DNA of 30,748 nucleotides from JAPLKB01 sp964532465 (lineage in GTDB: Bacteria > Desulfobacterota > Syntrophorhabdia > Syntrophorhabdales > Syntrophorhabdaceae): assembly GCA_964532465.1 (NCBI GenBank), contig CAZHHX010000050.1:1-30748 (forward strand), read 5' to 3'. Below the pieces are notes generated by a model. That model was not told where the DNA came from and made no database searches. It was given only the letters and a program-made list of their open reading frames with translations. Shown piece by piece: positions 22,817 through 30,643 of the stretch. Position 1 is the first letter of the stretch. The number at the start of each line of letters is the position of its first letter. A program made the translations under genes and the position numbers.

Positions 22817-25099
22817 ATGATAACATTAAAAGTAATTGATTCTATCGGCAGCAGGAAAGAATACAATTTTATGAGCACGGAAGTTATCTCTGTTGGGCGC
22901 GATCCCAAATGCACCATTCAGGTTGATGAATCGGAAGTTTCTGTTTCCCGCATACAGATGCAAATAGAATATTCCAACGGTATCTATACACTCAAAAACG
23001 TGGGAAGAAATCCTGTCAAGGTAAACGGCAGCGAGGCAATAAATGTCAAGCTGAATGATATGGATGAAATAACTGTGGGAAATGTAAAGATAGCAGTTGT
23101 TATTTCTCAGGAGGCGGGGGAGCAGACTGAAGAAATTCCTATAAAAACAGAGGTACCTGTCGAGTCGGAGGAGACGATTCTTGGAAGTTTTAAACAACAA
23201 GATGAAGAGGAAACCATGCTTGGCAATGCCGGTGTCCACGGGTCCGGGGAGGGAATGGCTTTTATTGAACGGAAGGTCTATGAACTGCCCCCTATCGTCT
23301 ATGTGAAGATTTATGAGAAAGATATTTTTAAAGCGGCATACAAGCTTGAACAGGGTCTGGAATTAAAAGTAGGGCGGGGAAAAGGCAATAACATCCTCCT
23401 TGACAATAAAGAAATTTCACGGGACCTCTTTATCATAAAATATGAACCGGACGGTATTAACGTTAACTATATCGGACGTTCTTTTGTTAATCTGGCGGGG
23501 AGAGGTCTTCCTCCGGGAAACAGCTGCACAGAGCAGATTAACCTTGGAGAAGAAATCAGCGTATCCTCCTACAGGCTTGTTATGTCCGATAATGATAAAG
23601 CTGATGCAGAAGCAATACTATTCGCAAAGGCTGTTGAGCTAAAGCCGGAGCAGTTTGACCCGGAATCCTTTGCCAGGGAATGGGCTGAATCTGACGGTTC
23701 CCGTCAGTATATAGAGATTTCGCAATCATTCCGCCAAAACATCAGGGAAAAGTTAAAAATTCTCAATATTATCTCATTTATCTCATTGTTAAGGGAAAGG
23801 AAGAAAATGGCAGTAATTGTCCCGTCCCTTGCCGTGCTTATTATAATCCTTTTGTTTGTCGGTTATAGGTATATCTTCAGCAGCGGTACAGCGGCTTTTT
23901 CAGGTAAATATTCTGTGGCAGAGGTAAAAAGGGTGGATTTTTCCGATAGATTTGAATCTCCGGGGATCATTAATTTTCTCAATCCAATTCCCATTATGAG
24001 CGATATAGAAGGAACGGCTGAGGAACTGGGATTCAAGGACGGAGATATGGTCAACGCGGGGCAGCTTTTACTGAAGATAAGAAACAGCACGCTCCAGCAG
24101 CAGATTGAGCAGGCAAAAATTGAATTTATCAATGCTCAGTCAAATTACAGCAGGATTATGGAATATGAAAAAAGGGAAGAAGGGAAATCTCCCGAAATTA
24201 TAGAAGCAAAAAGAGCTCTCAATGAGGCTGAAAACAACTTTATCAGAGTAAAGAATAAAAAGGAAAGGGTGCTCAGGCTTGTAGGAAAGGGTATTATGGC
24301 AAAAAACGAGATTGAATCCGCTGATGCCGAATACAGAGGCGTTGAAAACCAGGTAAAAAATCTTCAGGACAAACTCGAAACCCTGTTAAAAAACCTGCAC
24401 AATACCAAGCAGGTTGCCCAACTGAATTTCAGAAAGGCTCAGATCACATTAAAAGAGCTTGAAACCAATTTCGCGAAAAGCGAGATAAAAGCGCCTGTAA
24501 CGGGGATAGTCACATTTCCTGTAATTTCTTCCGGCGGAAAAAACATTATAGTCAAAGGTCAGTCAGTTCCTTCAAGGATGGTACTGGCGTATCTGGGGGA
24601 CTTTGACAACGTGGGATTGAAGGTGGAAGCGCCTGAAGCTGAAATCAGGAAAATAATGGTTGGGCAACCGGCAAAAATCACCACAGATATTATTAAAGAC
24701 AGAGAAATTTCCGGAATTGTTTCAGATGTTGCCTTGAGCGCCACAATAAAGGAAAACACATCGGTTTTCGAAGTAAAGATTAAAATTCAGGCTGACGAGG
24801 AATTGAAGAAATCGCTCAGGATCGGAGCCTCAGCCTCAGCCTCAATTATTATGAACGAAAGGCAGAATGTCCTTGCAGTCCCTGCTTCAGCGGTCTTTTA
24901 CTTTGAGAATATGCCCGCTCTTTTGTACCTTGACAACAAAAACAACATAAATTTTACCACCATTACCATAGGCCAGGCAAATAAAGATAATGTTGAAATA
25001 ATAGGCGATAAGATACCGGAAGGCACAAGGGTTATCACATCAGACCCTGAAGATGTTTTTGAAAGCCAGATGAAGCGCGGCAAGGTGACATTGCATTGA
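22817..25099 (+). CDS. FHA-domain-fused periplasmic adaptor (MacA/HlyD-like membrane fusion protein)
   Basis: A 760-residue bitopic protein with an unusual fusion. Residues 1-95 are an FHA-type domain (VGRDP with R28, VSVSR 41-45, VKVNG 67-71), and about 170-260 are a second, more divergent one (VGRGKGNN, EISRD). Between them, two acidic sites EETILG (T120) and EETMLG (T133) look like phosphorylatable Thr motifs. A single membrane helix follows at about 331-352, and then a classical adaptor: lipoyl halves (VNAGQLLLKIR near 410 and APVTGIVTFPV near 557) around a long coiled-coil hairpin (about 420-550), then beta-barrel and membrane-proximal domains. Topology puts the FHA domains in the cytoplasm and the adaptor in the periplasm. 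The gene lies 22 bases after the TolC-like gene and overlaps the ATPase start by 4 bases, so it is the adaptor of this pump. Phospho-control is inferred. Confidence 0.88.
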   Translation: MITLKVIDSIGSRKEYNFMSTEVISVGRDPKCTIQVDESEVSVSRIQMQIEYSNGIYTLKNVGRNPVKVNGSEAINVKLNDMDEITVGNVKIAVVISQEAGEQTEEIPIKTEVPVESEETILGSFKQQDEEETMLGNAGVHGSGEGMAFIERKVYELPPIVYVKIYEKDIFKAAYKLEQGLELKVGRGKGNNILLDNKEISRDLFIIKYEPDGINVNYIGRSFVNLAGRGLPPGNSCTEQINLGEEISVSSYRLVMSDNDKADAEAILFAKAVELKPEQFDPESFAREWAESDGSRQYIEISQSFRQNIREKLKILNIISFISLLRERKKMAVIVPSLAVLIIILLFVGYRYIFSSGTAAFSGKYSVAEVKRVDFSDRFESPGIINFLNPIPIMSDIEGTAEELGFKDGDMVNAGQLLLKIRNSTLQQQIEQAKIEFINAQSNYSRIMEYEKREEGKSPEIIEAKRALNEAENNFIRVKNKKERVLRLVGKGIMAKNEIESADAEYRGVENQVKNLQDKLETLLKNLHNTKQVAQLNFRKAQITLKELETNFAKSEIKAPVTGIVTFPVISSGGKNIIVKGQSVPSRMVLAYLGDFDNVGLKVEAPEAEIRKIMVGQPAKITTDIIKDREISGIVSDVALSATIKENTSVFEVKIKIQADEELKKSLRIGASASASIIMNERQNVLAVPASAVFYFENMPALLYLDNKNNINFTTITIGQANKDNVEIIGDKIPEGTRVITSDPEDVFESQMKRGKVTLH

Positions 25100-25779
25100 T
25101 TGAACTCACAAATATCGTAAAGATATTTAAAACTCCCGAAGGCAGAGAAATAAAAGGGCTGGACAGAGTCAACCTTACTATCGGACAGGGTGAATTTTTA
25201 TCTATTGTAGGCCCCTCCGGTTCGGGAAAGTCAACCCTTATGAATATTCTCGGATGCCTTGATAAACCGTCATCAGGAATTTTCCTCCTTAATGGAACGG
25301 AAGTTCAGAAAATGTCTGATAAAGATCTGTCAAAACTTCGGAATAAAGAGATAGGCTTTATTTTTCAATCCTACAACCTCCTCCCCAAGCTCAATGCCAT
25401 TGAGAATGTTGAACTCCCTCTTGTATACAGAAAGGTGCCCCCGAATATAAGAAAAAAGGAAGCTTATAATGCCCTCTGTCAGGTGGGGCTTAAGGAAAGG
25501 GTTTTTTATAAGCCGAGCCAGCTTTCAGGGGGTCAGCAGCAAAGAGTGGCTGTGGCAAGAGCGCTTGTCGCGAAACCTTCAATTATATTCGGCGATGAAT
25601 TGACAGGGGCTCTTGATCCGAAAAGCAGCGTGGAAATAATGAATATTATCAAAGGCCTGGTTGAATTCAAGAAAATCACGGTAGCCCTTGTGACCCACGA
25701 CATGAAGATAGCCAAAATGGCAAAGAGAATAATCAAGATCAGCGACGGTGTGATTGTTGAGGATTACATAAACAATTAA
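25096..25779 (+). CDS. MacB/LolD-type ABC transporter ATP-binding protein
   Basis: This is the ATPase of the exporter, a 227-residue stand-alone nucleotide-binding domain of the LolD/MacB class. It has Walker A GPSGSGKS (39-46), a Q-loop in FIFQSYNLLP, signature LSGGQQQR (143-150), Walker B and catalytic Glu in FGDELTGALD (D167, E168), and the H-loop VTHD. DELTGALD replaces the usual DEPTGNLD, a mild departure that keeps the catalytic pair. The TTG start overlaps the adaptor stop (TTGA, 25096-25099), indicating translational coupling. The permease starts 3 bases after its stop. In canonical MacB the ATPase and permease are one chain; here they are separate genes, as in LolCDE and many efflux relatives. 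Confidence 0.94.
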   Translation: MIELTNIVKIFKTPEGREIKGLDRVNLTIGQGEFLSIVGPSGSGKSTLMNILGCLDKPSSGIFLLNGTEVQKMSDKDLSKLRNKEIGFIFQSYNLLPKLNAIENVELPLVYRKVPPNIRKKEAYNALCQVGLKERVFYKPSQLSGGQQQRVAVARALVAKPSIIFGDELTGALDPKSSVEIMNIIKGLVEFKKITVALVTHDMKIAKMAKRIIKISDGVIVEDYINN

Positions 25780-25782
25780 ATT

Positions 25783-26970
25783 ATGTTCATATTAACTATA
25801 AAGGAAGCGTTAAGGAGCCTCACATCCAACAAACTCCAGACGATTCTCGCACTCCTCGGCATTACCATCGGTGTTGCCGCTGTCGTGTGCATGATCTCTG
25901 TTGGTGAAAGCGCGAAAGAGAAAGCGCTGGCAGGATTAAAGGCCCTTGGAACGGATATAATCACAGGCTCGGAGCAGCAGGCAGGTAAAGAAAAGACTAA
26001 GGGACTTCAGGACAAATACGTTTTAAAGGCTGAAGACGTCCGGAAAATGGCTAATGAAAACAGAATTGTAACATCGGTGGCAGCAAGGATTGACGGATTC
26101 ACCTCAGTGGGCAGAGAAGGCTCATTCAGGGACGCGACAGTATTCGGCATAACCGGGAGCTTCAACAACATCAACAAATTGAAAATAAAATTCGGCAGAA
26201 AAATAGAAGATTTTGACATGGAGCAGAATTACTGTGTCCTGGGTTATGATCTTGCTTTGCAGATTTTCGGCAAGGCAGGCAAAAGCATAATAGGCAAGGA
26301 TGTTTACGCGAAGAGACACAAATTTACTGTAATCGGCGTGTATGAAAAACTTGAGTACAAATTATCGGATAATTTTAATGAAGCCATGTTCATCCCCATT
26401 AAAAAAGCGACAATTGTCTTTGAGACAAAAAAACTTTCAAACTTTAAAGCAAAAATCAGGGAAAATTATCCCACTGAGAAGGCAAAGATAAAACTAATGA
26501 GTTATTTCATACAGAGAACCAACCTGAGCATAAAGCTCGATACCCAGGAAATGCTCATCAAACAGGCCGAGGAACAGTCGAAAACAGCGTCAAAGACACT
26601 TATTGCCACTGCCGCAATTTCACTCATTGTCGGCGGTATCGGCATCATGAACCTTATGCTCATATCCATTAAGGAGAGGAGAAGGGAAATAGGCATCAGA
26701 AGGTCCTGCGGCGCGGACAGAATGGTGATTATGGTGCAAATACTATCGGAATCGGTATTTCTCTCTCTCATAGGCGGAGCAGCAGGAATCATCATCGGCG
26801 TTTTGTCATCCCTCGGCATTGCCTTTTTCGCTAACTGGAAAACCATTATCCCCTTAAATTCAGTATTTTTAAGCTTTTTCGTATCAACGGCCATCGGCAT
26901 AATCTTCGGTTATATCCCGGCCAGAAACGCGGCAAAGATGGAAATAATTGATGCCTTAAGAATGGAGTAA
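25783..26970 (+). CDS. MacB/FtsX-type ABC transporter permease
   Basis: The membrane subunit of the exporter, 395 residues. The layout is one N-terminal transmembrane helix (about 18-45, ILALLGITIGVAAVVCMISVG), a periplasmic MacB-type domain (about 50-265), and three C-terminal helices in an FtsX domain. The cytoplasmic coupling loop ERRREIGIRRSCGA lies between the second and third helices, and the chain ends ARNAAKMEIIDALRME, typical of the family. Its domain should dimerise and act as a mechanical pump passing substrate from periplasm to the TolC-like channel through the adaptor. It begins 3 bases after the ATPase stop. Its 3' end is duplicated at about 28500-28568 (see the repeat entry). 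Confidence 0.94.
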   Translation: MFILTIKEALRSLTSNKLQTILALLGITIGVAAVVCMISVGESAKEKALAGLKALGTDIITGSEQQAGKEKTKGLQDKYVLKAEDVRKMANENRIVTSVAARIDGFTSVGREGSFRDATVFGITGSFNNINKLKIKFGRKIEDFDMEQNYCVLGYDLALQIFGKAGKSIIGKDVYAKRHKFTVIGVYEKLEYKLSDNFNEAMFIPIKKATIVFETKKLSNFKAKIRENYPTEKAKIKLMSYFIQRTNLSIKLDTQEMLIKQAEEQSKTASKTLIATAAISLIVGGIGIMNLMLISIKERRREIGIRRSCGADRMVIMVQILSESVFLSLIGGAAGIIIGVLSSLGIAFFANWKTIIPLNSVFLSFFVSTAIGIIFGYIPARNAAKMEIIDALRME

Positions 26971-27002
26971 CATAATCAAATACTCCTTTTGGATTATTGA
27001 CT
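26935..27002 (+). repeat. Left copy of the tandem-duplication junction (permease 3' end and promoter)
   Basis: This stretch holds the last codons of the permease gene and the start of the next promoter. It matches 28500-28568, with shared runs GATGCCTTAAG and AAATACTCCTTTTG and a shared ATTGAC end, and scattered substitutions between. It marks one border of the unit that was duplicated. Confidence 0.75.
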
Positions 27003-27025
27003 ATCCATGGGCATTACGGTAATTT
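26997..27025 (+). promoter_or_regulatory. Promoter of the first Ig-repeat gene
   Basis: TTGACT (26997-27002) and TAATTT (27020-27025) are separated by 17 bases. The equivalent position before the paralogue has TTGACA-17-TATTTA, and this conservation strengthens the call. The gene can thus be made independently of the exporter operon. Confidence 0.5.
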
Positions 27026-27058
27026 AAAAAATAATAAAAAGCTGAAAAAGGAGTGCAA

Positions 27059-28390
27059 ATGAATAACTATTTGAAACACAGAGCCATTGGCATTATGCTT
27101 GTATCCGTCTTCATTTTGATGAATTACGGTTCGGCATTCGGCAAGGGATGGTTTGCCCCTGCTGAACCAGGTCCTCCAGTGTTAACCGTATCACCCACAG
27201 CATATCAGGTTGGGCAGACAGGCAGCTACAGAATAACAAATGGTAAAGAGCCCATAAATATTTTTAATTTTTACGGCGTTGTCAGAACGGGAAGCAGCGG
27301 CTCACACTCAGGAACAGTTGCTGCAACAGCCCCCGGGAACGGTACACTTTGCGCAAGGGACGCAAAGGGCAGGCAAAGCTGTGTAAATGTTGCCGTGAGC
27401 GCACCTCCGTTAAATATACAGATAGATAACCCGAACATTCCTGTGGGACAGAAAACGAGGCTCACCATAAGCGGAGGAAACAAGCCTTATCATGCTTATC
27501 ATAACGGCAACCCAGAAATGTTGTCATTAAATAAAATATCAGACAACGCATATGAAATTACAGGGTTAATTCCCGGAAGAACTACAATTTTCGCAGGAGA
27601 TAAAGAAGCGACCGGATACCAGCCCCAATGGAAAAGTATGTCGGTTACTGTACAGCCGCCCCTTTTTACTGCAGTTGCCTACAAAGGAAGCATTATGGTA
27701 AATGAAGGTACCGCGGTAACGTTAAGAGGAGGGACAGAGCCTTATACTGTATTTAATTACAACCAGAATTTATTGCAGGTCGGCAGGATGGACAATATCC
27801 AATTTTATGTTAGAGGATTGCGCCCGGGAGAGTCAAATATCGAATTCAAGGATGCCCAGGGCAAACAGGCTGTTGTCAGAATGGTTGTAACAGGACAGGT
27901 AAATCAACTTCGGGCATCTATAATTCCTAATAAGATTTCCATCGGAGGAGCTCCTGCGACCTTGACCATCAGCAGCGGCAATTATCCCTTTGCAGTTACC
28001 GAACCGGGTGGTTTGACAACAATTAACCAATCAGGTGCGAATGAATATAGAGTATATGATAAAAGAAGACCCGGCGCCGCAAATATTATAGTAAGAGACA
28101 TATCAGGCCAGACTGTTTCACTGCAATTGACTATAACATCCCAACCACAGCCTATGAGCATTCAATTTACCCCTCCGAAGGATGTCTTTTCAGTAAATGA
28201 AAGATTTACCTGCACAATCTCAGGAGGTATACCGAATTATACGGTGAACTACTCTGCTCAGGGAATTGTGAAAGAAACTCAAACAGGAGTCAATACATTT
28301 AATTTCCAATCTATGAAAAAAGGTATAACCGATATAAAGATCGTTGACAGAAACGGTATGACTCAGACAAAAAGAGTGGAAGTTAGGTAG
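27059..28390 (+). CDS. Exported Ig-like repeat protein, first paralogue
   Basis: From the ATG at 27059 (AAGGAG 5 bases upstream) the product is 443 residues. A signal peptide (KHRAIGIMLVSVFILMNYG, cleaved after AFG) is followed by about five repeats of roughly 75-85 residues. Each follows the pattern of a strand with VG, then ISGG..PY.V, then PG...I...D..G....V.V, typical of bacterial Ig-like (Big-type) beta-sandwiches. There is no catalytic motif, lipobox, sorting signal or membrane anchor, so a soluble periplasmic or secreted binding/structural protein is likely. It has its own promoter and terminator and lies directly behind a complete tripartite exporter. It may be a partner or, less likely given the Sec signal, a cargo. 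Homologous to the next gene along its whole length; function unknown. Confidence 0.8.
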   Translation: MNNYLKHRAIGIMLVSVFILMNYGSAFGKGWFAPAEPGPPVLTVSPTAYQVGQTGSYRITNGKEPINIFNFYGVVRTGSSGSHSGTVAATAPGNGTLCARDAKGRQSCVNVAVSAPPLNIQIDNPNIPVGQKTRLTISGGNKPYHAYHNGNPEMLSLNKISDNAYEITGLIPGRTTIFAGDKEATGYQPQWKSMSVTVQPPLFTAVAYKGSIMVNEGTAVTLRGGTEPYTVFNYNQNLLQVGRMDNIQFYVRGLRPGESNIEFKDAQGKQAVVRMVVTGQVNQLRASIIPNKISIGGAPATLTISSGNYPFAVTEPGGLTTINQSGANEYRVYDKRRPGAANIIVRDISGQTVSLQLTITSQPQPMSIQFTPPKDVFSVNERFTCTISGGIPNYTVNYSAQGIVKETQTGVNTFNFQSMKKGITDIKIVDRNGMTQTKRVEVR

Positions 28391-28417
28391 TCAGTAATTA
28401 CAGAAAGTATTTTCAGG

Positions 28418-28459
28418 CGCACGGCTTAGCTATATAAGCCGTGCGTTTTCTTTTATTTT
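28418..28459 (+). terminator. Terminator of the first Ig-repeat gene
   Basis: A perfect 11-bp stem (CGCACGGCTTA / TAAGCCGTGCG) with a 6-base loop is followed by a T-rich tail. The second paralogue ends in a terminator with the same core stem, so the terminator was duplicated with the gene. Confidence 0.92.
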
Positions 28460-28499
28460 CTAACATTACCGTTTCTTCGCTGGTCTGGCAGGGGCTGTA

Positions 28500-28568
28500 A
28501 AAATGGAAACAACAGATGCCTTAAGGATCGAACAATATGAGAAAAATACTCCTTTTGCATGATTGACA
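28500..28568 (+). repeat. Duplicated remnant of the permease gene 3' end
   Basis: These bases match the end of the ABC permease gene and its downstream flank (26935-27002). ATGGAAACAACAGATGCC, TTAAGGATCGAA and AAATACTCCTTTTG align with the permease codons for MEIIDALRME, its stop region and the promoter start. There is no open permease here, only this scar. It shows that the Ig-repeat gene arose by a tandem duplication of about 1.56 kb starting inside the permease gene. Confidence 0.75.
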
Positions 28569-28591
28569 AACCCTGAAGTATGGAGTATTTA
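28563..28591 (+). promoter_or_regulatory. Promoter of the second Ig-repeat gene
   Basis: TTGACA (28563-28568), a 17-base spacer and TATTTA (28586-28591). It aligns with the promoter before the first paralogue and has the better -35. Confidence 0.5.
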
Positions 28592-28632
28592 AGATAGTGT
28601 TATTGTAAATAAACAAAAAAGGAGTGACTGAC

Positions 28633-29949
28633 ATGAATAACTATTTAAAACAAAAAATTATAATTATTATGATTATCTCAGCCTTTATTTTAACAGGCTA
28701 CGGATCGGCCTTTGGTATGGGATTGTATTACAAGTATGTAGCACCGGTTAAGTTGAACGTGTCGCCCACTTCATACGAGATCGGTCAGGCCGGCAGTTTC
28801 AGTGTAAGCGGCGGCAGCGCGCCAATATATGTTTATTCAAGTAACCCGCGGGTTGCTCTTGTAAGGCAAAGCAGTTCCAATGCCGGAACAGTAATGGCCT
28901 CATATCCCGGGACAGCCAACGTTATCGCAAAGGATTCAAGGGGAACGACAGCTTCAGTGACTGTTACTGTCAGAACTAAGCCGCTAAATTCTTATGTAAA
29001 CCCTCCGAAAATCACTGTGGGTCAGCAGGCAAAGCTTGATGTAGATGGCGGAGTAAAGCCGTATAGAATCACATCTATTGACAATCCCAGTATAATATCA
29101 TTCAGGCAGATAGGGGAAAATGCCTATGAAATTGTTGGGAAGATGCCCGGTAAAACTCATATTACCGTTATGGATGCAGTTCAGCAGCAAAAAGTAGCAG
29201 AAGTTGAAGTGTATACGCCTCCCTTTGCTGCAGCAGTTGACAAAAACACGTTTAAAACAGGTGAACGTGCCACAGCAACCTTAAACGGCGGTGTAAAGCC
29301 GTATGGTATTTATGGTTTCAACAGGAATATTGTTGCGGTTCAGCAGACAGGTCCTGCCACCTTCTTCATTATTGGAGTAAACCTTGGTGAAACAGATGTA
29401 GTTTTTAGGGATGCGCAGGGTCAGAGGGCTGCAGTTAAAGTGACGGTGCAGCCGAAATTTCTCCCTCTCCAGGCAGCCATCAATCCGGATAGAATTCCTG
29501 TTGGACCGGCTTTCGCAACCTTAACCGTCAGAGAAGGTGTGCCCGGATATGTAGTCATTGATCAGAGAAATCTGACAAGCATTACGCGTGTATCTCTGAA
29601 CGAATTCAGGGTATTTGGATTAAGACCCGGCGCTGCAGGCATTATTGTAAGAGATGCCTCAGGTAAAACTGTTCCTGTGCAATTGAACATTCTGCCGCCT
29701 CAGGCACAGCCTCTGAATATTAATCTGATACCTCCAAAGGATGTATTTTCTGTAAACGAAAGATTCAACTGCACAATCTCAGGCGGTACACCGAATTTTG
29801 CGGTTAGCTACTCTGCTCCCGGGATTCTGAAAGAGACTCAAACGGGGGTTAACACTTTTAGTTTCCAGGCTTTGAAAAAAGGTATAACCGAAATAAGAAT
29901 TGTTGATAGAAACGGCATGAATCAGACAAAGAAAGTGGAAGTAAAATAA
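28633..29949 (+). CDS. Exported Ig-like repeat protein, second paralogue
   Basis: From the ATG at 28633 (AAAGGAG 8 bases upstream) the product is 438 residues and parallels the first paralogue: signal peptide (KQKIIIIMIISAFILTGYG, ending AFG) and about five Ig-like repeats with the same VG..., GG..PY and PG...I..D.. positions. Similarity is uneven. The first repeats have diverged strongly, while the last (from PPKDVFSVNERF) matches the paralogue at 57 of 72 residues by my count, suggesting a constrained function or gene conversion there. No catalytic residues or anchor are visible. It has its own promoter and terminator. It is convergent with the FHA-LuxR regulator, with an 80-base gap containing the terminator. 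Confidence 0.8.
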   Translation: MNNYLKQKIIIIMIISAFILTGYGSAFGMGLYYKYVAPVKLNVSPTSYEIGQAGSFSVSGGSAPIYVYSSNPRVALVRQSSSNAGTVMASYPGTANVIAKDSRGTTASVTVTVRTKPLNSYVNPPKITVGQQAKLDVDGGVKPYRITSIDNPSIISFRQIGENAYEIVGKMPGKTHITVMDAVQQQKVAEVEVYTPPFAAAVDKNTFKTGERATATLNGGVKPYGIYGFNRNIVAVQQTGPATFFIIGVNLGETDVVFRDAQGQRAAVKVTVQPKFLPLQAAINPDRIPVGPAFATLTVREGVPGYVVIDQRNLTSITRVSLNEFRVFGLRPGAAGIIVRDASGKTVPVQLNILPPQAQPLNINLIPPKDVFSVNERFNCTISGGTPNFAVSYSAPGILKETQTGVNTFSFQALKKGITEIRIVDRNGMNQTKKVEVK

Positions 29950-29975
29950 TCAGTTAAATTCAGCAAGTATTTCAA

Positions 29976-30014
29976 GCGCACGGCTTGAGTTTCAGCCGTG
30001 CGCTTTCTTTTTCA
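29976..30014 (+). terminator. Terminator of the second Ig-repeat gene
   Basis: A perfect 10-bp stem (GCGCACGGCT / AGCCGTGCGC), 8-base loop and T-rich tail. The core stem is the same as that after the first paralogue. It also separates this gene from the convergent regulator. Confidence 0.92.
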
Positions 30015-30028
30015 GATTAAATCTTTGT

Positions 30029-30643
30029 TTATTGCCCCTCGGGGTGATACATTGCCATAATTTTAGCAATAAGCTGGGCCCTGCTCTCTACCTGAAGCTT
30101 TTCAAAAATATTTCTCAAATGGGTTTTTACGGTAAACTCGCTTATGTGTAAAATTTCCGATATATCCTTATTATGACGGCCCATAAGTACGTATTCGATG
30201 ATCTCATGCTCCCTTTGGGTGATGTCAAAGGTTTTCTCAAGAAAATCCCTTTGCAGATAGCCTACCGGAGCAGCAAAGATAGTATCCGACTCTTCGTCAA
30301 CAATGTGGGCGCTCGCTGCTTCGTCAGTGTAAACGGAGGTCATAAGGATTGTATAGGGGTGGACGGTTATTACATCACCCAGCATTACCTCTGATTGTCC
30401 TTGTACATTTATGCCGTTAATTAATGTGCCGTTTTTACTTGTGTCAGTGAGAAGAAGTTTTCCTTCTTTCCACTCAAGAGAACAGTGGTGCCTTGAAGCT
30501 TGATTGCTCCTTAAAATCACATCGTTACTTGCATGCCTTCCTATTCTTAAAATGCCTTGTCCAAGTTCATGTTCATCAACAAGGATTCCATTGACATAAA
30601 CCTTGATGTTAATAAAAGATGTTCCAATATGTTTTCCTGTCAT
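30029..30643 (-). CDS. FHA domain plus LuxR-type HTH transcriptional regulator
   Basis: A 204-residue cytoplasmic regulator. Residues about 20-105 are a well-preserved FHA domain (RIGRHASND, NQASRHHCSLEW, DTSKNGTLING), which binds phosphothreonine peptides. All the classic positions are kept: GR, S-R-H and the S-K-N-G loop. The C-terminal about 65 residues are a GerE/LuxR-type HTH (TQREHEIIEYVLMGRHNKDISEIL, then FTVKTHLRNIFEKL). There is no response-regulator receiver domain, so the FHA would replace it as the input. AGGAAGAG precedes the ATG at good spacing. It is convergent with the second Ig-repeat gene and close to the FHA-fused adaptor. The pair of FHA proteins makes a shared Ser/Thr kinase signal plausible, though no kinase gene is in the window. 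Confidence 0.9.
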   Translation of the reverse strand: MTGKHIGTSFINIKVYVNGILVDEHELGQGILRIGRHASNDVILRSNQASRHHCSLEWKEGKLLLTDTSKNGTLINGINVQGQSEVMLGDVITVHPYTILMTSVYTDEAASAHIVDEESDTIFAAPVGYLQRDFLEKTFDITQREHEIIEYVLMGRHNKDISEILHISEFTVKTHLRNIFEKLQVESRAQLIAKIMAMYHPEGQ

